Positions 8,181 to 15,548 of a stretch of DNA of 36,464 nucleotides are shown here, in pieces. The stretch's first letter is position 1. Each line of letters starts with the position of its first letter. The stretch lies in the NCBI GenBank assembly GCA_937936695.1, contig CALHCK010000243.1, positions 1 to 36,464 on the forward strand. Reading direction: 5' to 3'. Under the pieces are notes generated by a model, which was not told the DNA's origin, made no database searches, and worked only from the letters and a program-made list of their open reading frames with translations. The stretch is from an uncultured Polaribacter sp. GTDB taxonomy: Bacteria; Bacteroidota; Bacteroidia; Flavobacteriales; Flavobacteriaceae. Made by a program: the position numbers and the translations under genes.

Positions 8181-8856
8181 GTTTCTTTTTCTTTTCAGGA
8201 ATAACAACAAAATCTTTTAAATAAAAAGGTTCAAAATAAGCGACATCTTCGATGTCGTTTTTTTTGTACTTATTATATGATAATTCTGCCATTTCTTTTG
8301 CCGAAGGAAATTTATCATCTACAAAAATAGCATTAACATGCGTAATAACTTCTTTACACTTGGCAGCTCCATCACCTAAAAAATATACTTTGTCTTTTTC
8401 TAAAAATTCAGAAAAAGAATTACCATCTATAATTTCTGCTTTAATTTCTCTTATACTAGTATAGTCTGCATTTAAAATTGAAGAATATACTTCCATTCTT
8501 CTGGCATCTAACATTGGTACAATAAAACCTGTATCAATAACAATAGCATGCGCCAAAGAAGTTAATGTATTTACAGAAATTAAAGGCTTATCAAAAGCGA
8601 AACAAAGTCCTTTTGCGGCAGATACTCCAATTCTTAAGCCTGTATAAGAACCAGGACCTTTACTTACCGCTACAGCATCTATTTTGTCTGTGGTAAGGTT
8701 TACCTCTTTTAAAATTTCAACAATAAAAGGATGTAAAACTTCTGCGTGAGAGTAATTACCATTGTTAAGTTCTTTAATTATTAAAACCTCTCCGTCTTTT
8801 GCTAAAGATACAGAACAGTTTTTTGTAGCTGTTTCTATGTTAAGAATTATTGCCAA
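8170..8856 (-). CDS. tsaB: tRNA threonylcarbamoyladenosine protein TsaB
   Basis: TsaB is the non-catalytic partner of TsaD in forming N6-threonylcarbamoyladenosine at position 37 of ANN-decoding tRNAs. The actin/HSP70-like N-terminal strand ILNIETATKNCSVSLAKDGE and the hallmark SKGPGSYTGLRIGVSAAKG are plain. The start is taken as TTG 8856 (MAIILNIETATKN), which fits the family's N terminus. An in-frame TTG at 8874 is rejected because it is the end of a TATCTTTG promoter box (8879-8872). The resulting length is 228 residues. The 3' end overlaps the mscS gene tail to tail by 11 bases (8170-8180). The C terminus ends in a Lys-rich tail just inside that overlap. Confidence 0.94.
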   Translation of the reverse strand: MAIILNIETATKNCSVSLAKDGEVLIIKELNNGNYSHAEVLHPFIVEILKEVNLTTDKIDAVAVSKGPGSYTGLRIGVSAAKGLCFAFDKPLISVNTLTSLAHAIVIDTGFIVPMLDARRMEVYSSILNADYTSIREIKAEIIDGNSFSEFLEKDKVYFLGDGAAKCKEVITHVNAIFVDDKFPSAKEMAELSYNKYKKNDIEDVAYFEPFYLKDFVVIPEKKKKPTF

Positions 8857-8871
8857 AATTGTAATTTTTAG

Positions 8872-8879
8872 CAAAGATA
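8872..8879 (-). promoter_or_regulatory. -7 box of tsaB
   Basis: On the minus strand this reads TATCTTTG, a perfect TAnnTTTG. No good -33 TTG lies at the usual distance. It implies a transcript start a few bases before TTG 8856 and a very short leader. Confidence 0.45.
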
Positions 8880-8900
8880 GTATTTCAAAAAGAAAGAAAA

Positions 8901-10223
8901 TTAAAAAGTTAACTCACCAGAATAGAATTGTAAAACTTTAGTTTTAAAAACATAATCATATTTAGAGCGTATTAAAGAAGACTCTGCATTTACAAAACGT
9001 ATTCTCACTAAATCTAAATCAAACAATGTTATAACCCCATTGTTATATCTTTCTTGTGCATTTTTAAAAGCTTCTTTTTGAGCAGATAATGATATTTTTG
9101 AAGCTTCATAATTTTTTAAGGCTGCTTTAGCATCTAAAAAAGCTTGTTCTATAGTTTGTTTTAATTGTAATTTTTCGTTTTCTAATCTTGTTTTTGATAG
9201 CTCTTGATTTATTAAAGATTTTGCAACATTATTTTTGGTTTGAAAACGATTAAATATCGGAATATTAATACTAAAACCTGCTCCGTAACCAAAATTATCA
9301 TTCAGCTGTTCATAAAGATTGGTATTAGAAAAACCTTCTGGTAAATTTAAATTATACCTATAATTACTAGATAAACTTGCAGATGCTGTAATAGTTGGTA
9401 AAAAAGATGATTTAGAAATTTGTGTAGCTAATTTGGCATTTTCTAATGATAATTTAGCTCTTTCTATTTCAGGCAAACGCTCTAAAGATTTGTTATATAT
9501 TACTGAAGAATTTTTATATAATAAATTAGTTAATTGATTATCTACATTCACAGAGAGGATATCAAAATCGTTGGCTGGAATTTGTAGTGCCTGTGCTAAA
9601 TTTAACAACGCTAAATTTAAAGCATTTTCTTGTGCTACAACTCGTTGTAAATCTGCCGCTGCGGTAGATTGTGCATTAAGCAAATCTCCTTTAGGTATAA
9701 TACCAGATTCAAATCTACGCTCTGTTACCTTTATTTGATTACTGCTTATTTTATACTGTACATTAGCTATATTTAAGTTTTCTTTTGCAAAAAGAATATT
9801 TAAATATGCATTAACAATAAATAATGAAATATCGTTTTTTATCTTTTTTAAATCTAAAAGACTAGATTTTACACCTAATTGTGCTTGTTTATAAATGTAT
9901 GTATTTCTGTAACCGTTAAAAACAGTAATAGCAGAATTTGCCCTTATTCCACCTCCAAATAAACTTGTATTTACTCTGTCTTGAGAAACAGGATCAAAAC
10001 CAGTTCCAAAATTTAAATTTCCTCCTGTAGACGCGGTTAAATTTGGTAAGAAATTACCTTTTGCTATTGCTACATCTTTTTTTGCTAAATTTACGTTTAG
10101 TTGATTCTGTTGTACAGATATGTTTTTTTCTAAAGCTCTGTCTACACATTCTTTAAGAGACCACTTTTTTTGAGAAAAGGAAATAGCTGGTATTAGTAAA
10201 AGTAATAGTAACTTATTTTTCAC
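8901..10223 (-). CDS. TolC family outer-membrane efflux protein
   Basis: This 440-residue protein has a signal peptide (MKNKLLLLLLIPAISFSQ, residues 1-18) and the outer-membrane efflux repeat organisation: two related halves of long coiled-coil helices with short beta-barrel strands. Marks include the N-terminal WSLKECVDRALEKN, ALQNA-type helices rich in Gln, Asn and Ala, FNGYRNTY, and C-terminal AQERYNNGVITLFDLDLVRIRF. It should form the trimeric exit duct of an RND or ABC exporter, but no membrane-fusion or pump gene lies within the window. The start codon is GTG (10223-10221), chosen because it gives a complete signal peptide. A 98-base gap separates it from the next gene upstream. Confidence 0.93.
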   Translation of the reverse strand: MKNKLLLLLLIPAISFSQKKWSLKECVDRALEKNISVQQNQLNVNLAKKDVAIAKGNFLPNLTASTGGNLNFGTGFDPVSQDRVNTSLFGGGIRANSAITVFNGYRNTYIYKQAQLGVKSSLLDLKKIKNDISLFIVNAYLNILFAKENLNIANVQYKISSNQIKVTERRFESGIIPKGDLLNAQSTAAADLQRVVAQENALNLALLNLAQALQIPANDFDILSVNVDNQLTNLLYKNSSVIYNKSLERLPEIERAKLSLENAKLATQISKSSFLPTITASASLSSNYRYNLNLPEGFSNTNLYEQLNDNFGYGAGFSINIPIFNRFQTKNNVAKSLINQELSKTRLENEKLQLKQTIEQAFLDAKAALKNYEASKISLSAQKEAFKNAQERYNNGVITLFDLDLVRIRFVNAESSLIRSKYDYVFKTKVLQFYSGELTF

Positions 10224-10321
10224 AACAATAATTTTTAGGTTTTATCTTAAAAAACAATTAACAGTTTATATAAGACGACTAAAAATAAAATTTGTTACAC
10301 TATTTACATACTATAGATATG

Positions 10322-10543
10322 TTAATTTTTATCTTTCTTTTTATATCTGTAGATAACATAAAATAAAGCACCTATTAATAAATAAGGAAATACCATTAAA
10401 TAAGTAATTCCGTTATTTACACCTTCTGCCATAGAAACATCCCCATTTTCAACCACTGCTTTACACATAGCACACTGCGCCCAACCTTTAACAAAAGTGA
10501 TTAAAAAAAGCAATACAAAAAAATATGTTGATTTTTTATGCAT
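10322..10543 (-). CDS. Small CxxC membrane protein of the cytochrome oxidase cluster
   Basis: This 73-residue protein has an N-terminal hydrophobic segment or signal (about 6-22) ending in WAQCAMCK, then a polar loop, a second membrane helix (about 46-65) and a basic tail. The CxxC at Cys24 and Cys27 would sit on the periplasmic side just after the first segment, a position suited to copper or haem handling or thiol exchange. The gene overlaps the DUF420 stop by 8 bases and is the last gene of the oxidase cluster, which makes an assembly role plausible. I recognise it as a recurring short hypothetical of flavobacterial cox clusters, but the function is not known. Confidence 0.75.
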   Translation of the reverse strand: MHKKSTYFFVLLFLITFVKGWAQCAMCKAVVENGDVSMAEGVNNGITYLMVFPYLLIGALFYVIYRYKKKDKN

Positions 10544-11075
10544 AATAAGGAGATATCATTACATATACAACAACCCCAGTAACAGCAACATACAACCATA
10601 AAGGAAAAGTAATTTTTGCTATTTTTTTATGTGCAGGAAAATCACCTAATCTTGCTCTAATAAACGTAGTTAACACAAAAGGGATAACAACTACAGAAAG
10701 TATAATATGGGTAATCAATATAAAATAATATACATATTTTATAACACCTTCACCACCAAATTTAGTAGAATCTGATGTCATATGGTACGCAATATATAGT
10801 AATAAGAAAATTACGGAAAAGGTTATTGCCGTAACATTTAATTTTTCATGTAAACCTCTATTTCCTTTCTTAATTGCTATTACGGCTGCAACTAATAAAA
10901 CTGCAGTAAAACCATTTATGGCAGCGTAAATTGGAGGTAAAAAGGTTAATGGTTGCACATTAAAACCTAACTTTTTTAAATTAACACCAAATAAAGCAGC
11001 TACTGCTAATGGTATTACAATAGATAAAATAGTAATAATTTTTTTGTACTTTTTTTCTTGTGATAAATTACTCAT
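10536..11075 (-). CDS. DUF420 domain membrane protein
   Basis: This 179-residue integral membrane protein has about five helices (roughly residues 14-30, 41-64, 77-97, 113-136 and 152-172). It contains the DUF420 pattern of conserved membrane His residues (AYHMTSDS and LITHIILS) and KIAKITFPLWLYVAVTGVVVY. DUF420 proteins sit next to cytochrome oxidase and SCO genes in many bacteria and resemble CtaG/CtaM-type assembly factors, but the molecular role is unproven. It overlaps SCO upstream by 8 bases (ATGAGTAA) and the 73-residue gene downstream by 8 bases, so the three are translationally coupled. Confidence 0.88.
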   Translation of the reverse strand: MSNLSQEKKYKKIITILSIVIPLAVAALFGVNLKKLGFNVQPLTFLPPIYAAINGFTAVLLVAAVIAIKKGNRGLHEKLNVTAITFSVIFLLLYIAYHMTSDSTKFGGEGVIKYVYYFILITHIILSVVVIPFVLTTFIRARLGDFPAHKKIAKITFPLWLYVAVTGVVVYVMISPYYA

Positions 11076-11715
11076 TCAACAAAATTTTAATATCCTCTTT
11101 TAATTCTTTTATTTGATCTGCAAAACCTTGCTCTTCTATCGCTCTATAAAATAAAATAGGATTGCCATGTTCATCTTTTCTAGATCTTATATATCCGTCT
11201 TTATCTACCAAAGCAAACAAACCAGAATGCTCAAAACCTGCATGATCTTCTCCTCCTTTTCCTGCAAATAGTTTAAAACCTTTATTAGATAACGCATAAA
11301 CAACCTCTTCAGATTTACCTGTTAATAAATGCCAATTGTTATGAGTAATACCATTATTTTTTGCAAACTCTAACAATTGTTTTGGTGTATCTATTTCAGG
11401 TGTAATAGATATTGATGCAATTCCGAAATTAGGATTTCCTAAAAAGCTATCTTGTAACGTTAACATTTTTTGGTTCATAAGAGGGCAAATCGTTGGGCAA
11501 GTAGTAAAAAAGAATTCTACAACATATACCTTACCCTCATAATCTTTATTTGTTATTGTTTTTCCTTTTTGATTTATAAATTCAAATTCAGGAACTTTAT
11601 TAAACTTGTGTAGGTTACCCGCAGCTTTAAAGTGATTAACCACTTTTGGAACCGTATAAATACCAAACAACAAAATAACAAATGCAATACCTACGTAAGA
11701 GTATTTTTTTCCCAT
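11068..11715 (-). CDS. SCO1/SenC family copper chaperone
   Basis: This 215-residue thioredoxin-fold protein is anchored by an N-terminal helix (about 7-25) and faces the periplasm. It has the copper-binding CxxxC (TTCPTICPLM, Cys73 and Cys77) and the distal His163 in FEHSGLFALVDKDG, which together form the SCO copper site. SCO proteins deliver copper or reduce thiols for the CuA centre of oxidase subunit II. The gene is tightly packed between a cysteine-less SCO-like gene (3-base gap upstream) and DUF420 (8-base overlap downstream). It fits assembly of the oxidase whose subunit III and IV genes lie upstream. Confidence 0.95.
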   Translation of the reverse strand: MGKKYSYVGIAFVILLFGIYTVPKVVNHFKAAGNLHKFNKVPEFEFINQKGKTITNKDYEGKVYVVEFFFTTCPTICPLMNQKMLTLQDSFLGNPNFGIASISITPEIDTPKQLLEFAKNNGITHNNWHLLTGKSEEVVYALSNKGFKLFAGKGGEDHAGFEHSGLFALVDKDGYIRSRKDEHGNPILFYRAIEEQGFADQIKELKEDIKILLNE

Positions 11716-11718
11716 AAA

Positions 11719-12378
11719 CTATTTCTGTATTCTATCTGCTTTATTTTTATTTCTCTCTTTAAAAGCAGCATAATATTCATAAAACAACACATTAACATCA
11801 TCTTTAAGTTTATTATTCAACTCTGCTACAGAGTTTAGATTATAACCGTAAAGTGTTGGCTCGTTATTTTCTATATTTTTTAACCTACCTCTTAAATTTA
11901 CTTTTTTATCAATTAAAAAAGCTTTAGATGAAGCTAAATCAACTAGAGGTTCTTTGTAAGAAAAACTACTATACAATGCATCTATTTCTTTTTCTGATGA
12001 AGATAAAAACACCCATTTTTGCATATCTGTAAAAGCAGCTATTTCTTGTTTTAAAGTATTTGCTTCTTTTTCTTTACCCGATGGATAAATGGCTATAATT
12101 TGAAACTTTTTGTAGTCAAAAAACTTCTTATATATCTTTTCATTTAAACTAAAAAGACCCGATTTATTTTCTGTTACATTATTTCCTAAAAAACATACGA
12201 TAGTAATATGATCTTTAAACTTATAATTAGTATCTATTTCATTTACATCTATTACGTTTTCTGTTATAATAGGTAGTTTTGTAAAATTATTTTCTCCGGT
12301 AGATAATATGAGAAAACATATTAACGGAAAAATAAAAAGCAGAAATAAAACAATTCTTTTTTTAGATAAAAACTTCAT
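11719..12378 (-). CDS. SCO-like thioredoxin-fold protein without the copper cysteines
   Basis: This 219-residue protein has an N-terminal membrane anchor (about 8-26) and a periplasmic domain. The layout parallels the adjacent SCO: a strand DHITIVCFLG (about 56-65) where SCO has VYVVEFFFTTCPTIC, then a helix, FQIIAIYPSG, and SKAFLIDKKVNLRGRL (151-166), which resembles SGLFALVDKDGYIRSR. The CxxxC is replaced by residues around GNNVTEN, so it cannot bind copper in the SCO manner. Two cysteines are present, Cys21 in the anchor and Cys62 in the first core strand. The gene sits 3 bases before SCO. It is probably a diverged SCO paralogue with a structural or regulatory role; the homology is inferred from pattern only. 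Confidence 0.65.
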   Translation of the reverse strand: MKFLSKKRIVLFLLFIFPLICFLILSTGENNFTKLPIITENVIDVNEIDTNYKFKDHITIVCFLGNNVTENKSGLFSLNEKIYKKFFDYKKFQIIAIYPSGKEKEANTLKQEIAAFTDMQKWVFLSSSEKEIDALYSSFSYKEPLVDLASSKAFLIDKKVNLRGRLKNIENNEPTLYGYNLNSVAELNNKLKDDVNVLFYEYYAAFKERNKNKADRIQK

Positions 12379-12407
12379 AAATAATTAAAATAAATACTGT
12401 TTTATGC

Positions 12408-12438
12408 AAAAAAAAGGTGGTTAAAACCACCACCTTTT
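12408..12438 (-). terminator. Intrinsic terminator inside the cox cluster
   Basis: A 10-base perfect stem (12412-12421 with 12429-12438, loop of 7) is followed on the minus strand by eight T. It lies after the subunit IV stop and before the SCO-like gene, so it should end or attenuate the oxidase structural transcript before the assembly genes. Confidence 0.8.
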
Positions 12439-12454
12439 ATATTGTACTATTTGA

Positions 12455-12796
12455 TTACCATCTTACAAGTGGAGACAATGTATCGTATAAATAACCACCT
12501 TCTATTAAAACTAAAGTTACTAAATAACAGATTAAGAAAATAGCACTCCAAACAATAGAGCGTCTAAACCATTTCTTTTCTCCTTCTAAGTGCATAAATG
12601 CCCATGCTATATAATAAGCTTTAACTAATGTTAAAATAATAAATATCCAGTTTAACGGACTTGTTCCTAAAACAGAACTTAAGTGTAAAGAAGCTGGTTT
12701 AATAATACCTAATACTACCTCTACAGTTGTTAAAAGAGATAAAATAACAAGTACTACCCAGATTCTTTTTGTATTTGATTCGTGTGCGTGTGCCAT
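12455..12796 (-). CDS. Cytochrome c oxidase subunit IV (prokaryotic type)
   Basis: This 113-residue protein has three helices (about residues 12-32, 45-67 and 80-101) and the bacterial subunit IV pattern: a His-rich N terminus (MAHAHES), TTVEVVLG, a central helix ending in AYYIAWAFMHLEGEKKWFR, and a third helix. This small subunit stabilises the aa3/caa3-type oxidase in the inner membrane and has no redox cofactor. It lies 22 bases downstream of subunit III on the same strand and is followed by a terminator. Confidence 0.87.
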   Translation of the reverse strand: MAHAHESNTKRIWVVLVILSLLTTVEVVLGIIKPASLHLSSVLGTSPLNWIFIILTLVKAYYIAWAFMHLEGEKKWFRRSIVWSAIFLICYLVTLVLIEGGYLYDTLSPLVRW

Positions 12797-12818
12797 CTTT
12801 AAATAAATTTTAATGCAA

Positions 12819-13802
12819 TTATACTAAGTAGAAAAAAGTAAAAACAAATACCCAAACTAAATCTACAAAGTGCCAGTATAAACCAACTTTTTCTACCATT
12901 TCATAATGTCCTCTTCTTTCGTATGTTCCTAAAATAACATTAAAGAAAATAATAATATTTAAAATGATACCTGATAATACGTGAAATCCGTGGAAACCAG
13001 TAATAAAGAAAAAGAAATCAGCAAAAATAGTATTACCATATTCATTTACTTTAAGGTTAGCACCTTCTACAACCATTTTAGTTTTAGCCAATTGCTTTAA
13101 CCCTTCTTCTCTAGATAAAACAACTTTTGTTTTGGTTTTCATATCTATTAATTCTGAACGAACCAATATTGATGGATCTGCTTTGTATGCATTAACTACT
13201 TGCGCTACAGAATACTGAGATATTGTACCCTCTTTTTCAAACCACAATCCGTTTTTTCTTGTATGTTGCTCTCTGTGGTCTTGTCTTTCTCCATGAACAA
13301 AATCAGATAATGCAATCTGATGTCCATCTTTAGTAAACTGTAAAATTTTACCATCAGTAGTTTTTACAGCACCGTAAGAACCATTAATAAAATTTTTCCA
13401 TTCCCAAGCCTGAGAACCAACAAAAATAATTCCAAAAATAATTGTAGCAAACATATACCAAGCTACCTTTTTTTGTTTCATTTGATGACCAGCATCTACT
13501 GCCAATACCATTGTTACCGAAGAAACAATAAGTATAAATGTCATTAAAGCCACATAATACATTGGTGCATGTACACCATGTAAACCAGGGAAGTGAGTAA
13601 ACACTTCATCGGCTATAGGCCAAGAATCAATAAATTTAAAACGGGTTAAACCGTAAGCTGCCAAAAACCCCGAAAAGGTTAATGCATCTGAAACGATAAA
13701 AAACCACATCATCATTTTACCATAACTTGCACCAAATGGTTTTGCACCACCACCGCTCCAAGTGTCTTTACTATCAGTAGGTACAGCAATATTTGCTTCC
13801 AT
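12819..13802 (-). CDS. Cytochrome c oxidase subunit III with large soluble insert
   Basis: This 327-residue subunit III of the haem-copper oxidase is an inner-membrane subunit without redox centres. Helices fall at about 30-52, 80-103, 113-132, 260-288 and 304-326. The family marks WFFIVSDALTFSGFLAAYG, FITGFHGFHVLSG and GLYWHFVDLVWVFVFTFFYL are all present. Unusually, residues about 140-258 form a hydrophilic block between helices 3 and 4 with no membrane character. It contains QFTKDGHQIALSDF and GERQDHREQHTRKNGLWFEK. Typical five-helix subunit III proteins are near 200 residues, and the neighbour at 13857-14444 is that size. The insert probably forms a periplasmic or cytoplasmic domain. A TATTTTTG box lies 35 bases upstream of the ATG. 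Confidence 0.92.
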   Translation of the reverse strand: MEANIAVPTDSKDTWSGGGAKPFGASYGKMMMWFFIVSDALTFSGFLAAYGLTRFKFIDSWPIADEVFTHFPGLHGVHAPMYYVALMTFILIVSSVTMVLAVDAGHQMKQKKVAWYMFATIIFGIIFVGSQAWEWKNFINGSYGAVKTTDGKILQFTKDGHQIALSDFVHGERQDHREQHTRKNGLWFEKEGTISQYSVAQVVNAYKADPSILVRSELIDMKTKTKVVLSREEGLKQLAKTKMVVEGANLKVNEYGNTIFADFFFFITGFHGFHVLSGIILNIIIFFNVILGTYERRGHYEMVEKVGLYWHFVDLVWVFVFTFFYLV

Positions 13803-13837
13803 ATATATTCTCTGTTAATTAGTTTTAATTAATTCCG

Positions 13838-13845
13838 CAAAAATA
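13838..13845 (-). promoter_or_regulatory. Candidate internal -7 box before subunit III
   Basis: The minus strand reads TATTTTTG in the 54-base gap between the two subunit III genes. No clear -33 is present. It might add transcription of the subunit III/IV pair. Confidence 0.3.
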
Positions 13846-13856
13846 ACTATTTTTCA

Positions 13857-14444
13857 TCACCTAATAAAATAGAAAAAGAAAAATAGATAAATCCATAGTA
13901 TATCTACAAAATGCCAGAAGATTGCACCGAGTTCAAACCCAAGCATATTGTCTGATTTGTATTTATATTTAAAATGATTATAAATAACAACAAATAATAC
14001 AACTACCCCTGCTAACAGGTGTAAAACATGCATAAATGTTATTCCTATAATAAAAGATGTAGACACTGTACTGTTAGGTCCTGTAAAAAATAAACCAATA
14101 CTTTTTAACTGATTAAAGCCTACATATTGTTGCCAAATAAACCCTAAACCTAAAATTAGCGTAACTATTGTAAACAGTAATGATAATTGTCTGTTGTCTT
14201 TCTTTAAAAATCTTTGTGCCAAAATTAAAGTAACACTACTAAGAATAATTAAAATTGTACTTACATATAATGCTTGAGGCAATTCAAAAGAAACCCAATC
14301 ATCTCTCTTCATACTTATTACATAAGCACTTGTTAGTCCTGCAAAAAACATTACCATACTAATCATAGAAACCCACAACATAGGTTTTGCAGATTTTTTC
14401 TTAGCTACTTTTAATTCTTCTTGTACTCTTTGTTCTTGTATCAT
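13857..14444 (-). CDS. Second cytochrome c oxidase subunit III family protein
   Basis: This 195-residue heme-copper oxidase subunit III homologue has five helices (about 21-44, 59-79, 87-105, 128-153 and 171-193). It carries FIIGITFMHVLHLLAGVVVLF and the closing FELGAIFWHFVDILWIYLFFFFYFIR. The N terminus (residues 1-18) is charged and cytoplasmic. It lacks the soluble insert of the neighbouring paralogue. The stop of ctaB is one base before this gene's ATG, so the two are cotranscribed. A pair of subunit III genes next to subunit IV is, from memory, normal for flavobacterial cox clusters, where subunits I and II map elsewhere. Confidence 0.9.
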   Translation of the reverse strand: MIQEQRVQEELKVAKKKSAKPMLWVSMISMVMFFAGLTSAYVISMKRDDWVSFELPQALYVSTILIILSSVTLILAQRFLKKDNRQLSLLFTIVTLILGLGFIWQQYVGFNQLKSIGLFFTGPNSTVSTSFIIGITFMHVLHLLAGVVVLFVVIYNHFKYKYKSDNMLGFELGAIFWHFVDILWIYLFFFFYFIR

Positions 14445-14445
14445 T

Positions 14446-15348
14446 CTAATGTAAAAATTTATCTACCACATATACAATAGGCACTACAGTTATATACAAA
14501 ATACTAGACAGCATTAGTTTTCTGGCATCTGTATTTTCTAAGCTTTTATGTAATTTAACCCCAAAATACAGCATGTAAGCACCTAATAAAGTTATAATAA
14601 CAGCCGTTATTGGATAAATGTAAAATGCCCCTGAAAGTTTTAATACTGGTGCAATAGACACTAAAATCATAATTATTGTATAAAAAATAATTTGTTTAAC
14701 AGCCCCTGTATCTTTTGTATTCATAGGTAACATATTAAATCCTGCTTTTTTATACTCTTCGTACTGCAACCAACCAATTGCCCAAAAGTGCGGAAATTGC
14801 CAAAAGAATTGTACCATAAACAAAAACCCTGCCTCTATACCAAAATTATTTGTTGCAGCTACCCAACCTAACATAAAAGGGATAGCACCTGGTATTGCTC
14901 CTACAAAAACAGCTAAAGGTGTTACTGGTTTTAAAGGAGTATACACACTAGTATATAAAAAGATAGAAATAGCACCAAATAATGCCGTTTTAGGGTTAAT
15001 ACTATATAAAATAGCAATTCCTAAAATTGTAAAAAGAATAGCAATTACCAAAGCAACATTTACAGACATTCTACCTGTAGGAATCGGCCTATTCTGAGTA
15101 CGTTTCATAATAGAATCTGTTTCTTTTTCTATTATTTGATTAAATGCATTTGATGCACCTACCATAAAAAAGCCTCCTAAACCTAATAAAAAAAGCACAA
15201 AATAATCTACATCTTCTATTGCTAATAAATAACCAGCAATAGAGGTAAAAACTACACTTAAAGACAAACCAACTTTGGTAAGCTGTTTAAAATCTGAAAT
15301 AATAATTTTCATTGATGTTTTATTGTCTGAAATTACTGTTGATTCCAT
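14446..15348 (-). CDS. ctaB: Protohaem IX farnesyltransferase (haem O synthase)
   Basis: This 300-residue UbiA-family enzyme attaches a farnesyl group to haem B to make haem O for the terminal oxidase, in the inner membrane. The prenyl-diphosphate/Mg motif is visible as SNAFNQIIEKETDSIMKRTQNRPIPTGR (about 67-93), with Asp78 and a Glu at the first acidic position. The second loop motif YTPLKPVTPLA lies near 135. Eight to nine helices are apparent, and VQFFWQFPHFWAIGWLQYEEYKKAGFNMLP is a clear CtaB signature. It heads the oxidase cluster, downstream of a TATCTTTG box. Confidence 0.96.
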   Translation of the reverse strand: MESTVISDNKTSMKIIISDFKQLTKVGLSLSVVFTSIAGYLLAIEDVDYFVLFLLGLGGFFMVGASNAFNQIIEKETDSIMKRTQNRPIPTGRMSVNVALVIAILFTILGIAILYSINPKTALFGAISIFLYTSVYTPLKPVTPLAVFVGAIPGAIPFMLGWVAATNNFGIEAGFLFMVQFFWQFPHFWAIGWLQYEEYKKAGFNMLPMNTKDTGAVKQIIFYTIIMILVSIAPVLKLSGAFYIYPITAVIITLLGAYMLYFGVKLHKSLENTDARKLMLSSILYITVVPIVYVVDKFLH

Positions 15349-15365
15349 TTTATTTAACTAGCCTA

Positions 15366-15373
15366 CAAAGATA
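15366..15373 (-). promoter_or_regulatory. -7 box of the ctaB-cox operon
   Basis: The minus strand reads TATCTTTG, a perfect TAnnTTTG, 17 bases before the ctaB ATG. The region where a -33 TTG is expected holds TGG instead. Confidence 0.45.
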
Positions 15374-15423
15374 TTTGATAATTATGACTTTACCATATTT
15401 TTAAGTAGGTTTTACTTTAAATA

Positions 15424-15450
15424 AAAAACCCACTCAATAAATTGAGTGGG
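15424..15450 (-). terminator. Intrinsic terminator downstream of the RemB-like gene (distal)
   Basis: A perfect 10-base inverted repeat (CCCACTCAAT at 15429-15438, complement at 15441-15450) is followed on the minus strand by a T run (15428-15423). The spacer is two bases, so the closing pairs would open to form the loop. Confidence 0.75.
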
Positions 15451-15464
15451 AAAATTGCTATGAA

Positions 15465-15498
15465 AAAGAAAAAGTGTGACTTAATTAAAAATCACACT
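15465..15498 (-). terminator. Candidate intrinsic terminator downstream of the RemB-like gene (proximal)
   Basis: A seven-base stem (AGTGTGA at 15473-15479 with TCACACT at 15492-15498) is followed on the minus strand by TTTTTCTTTTTC. It lies 50 bases after the stop at 15549 and is in tandem with the stronger hairpin at 15424-15450. Confidence 0.55.
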
Positions 15499-15548
15499 GC
15501 AAATATACGAATAAATGTATTTAATATTAACATCAAATACAAAAAAAA

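Noticed and set aside
8857..8874. TTG 8874 as the tsaB start
   Set aside because: The TTG is the end of a perfect TAnnTTTG box, and the six extra residues do not fit the TsaB N terminus.
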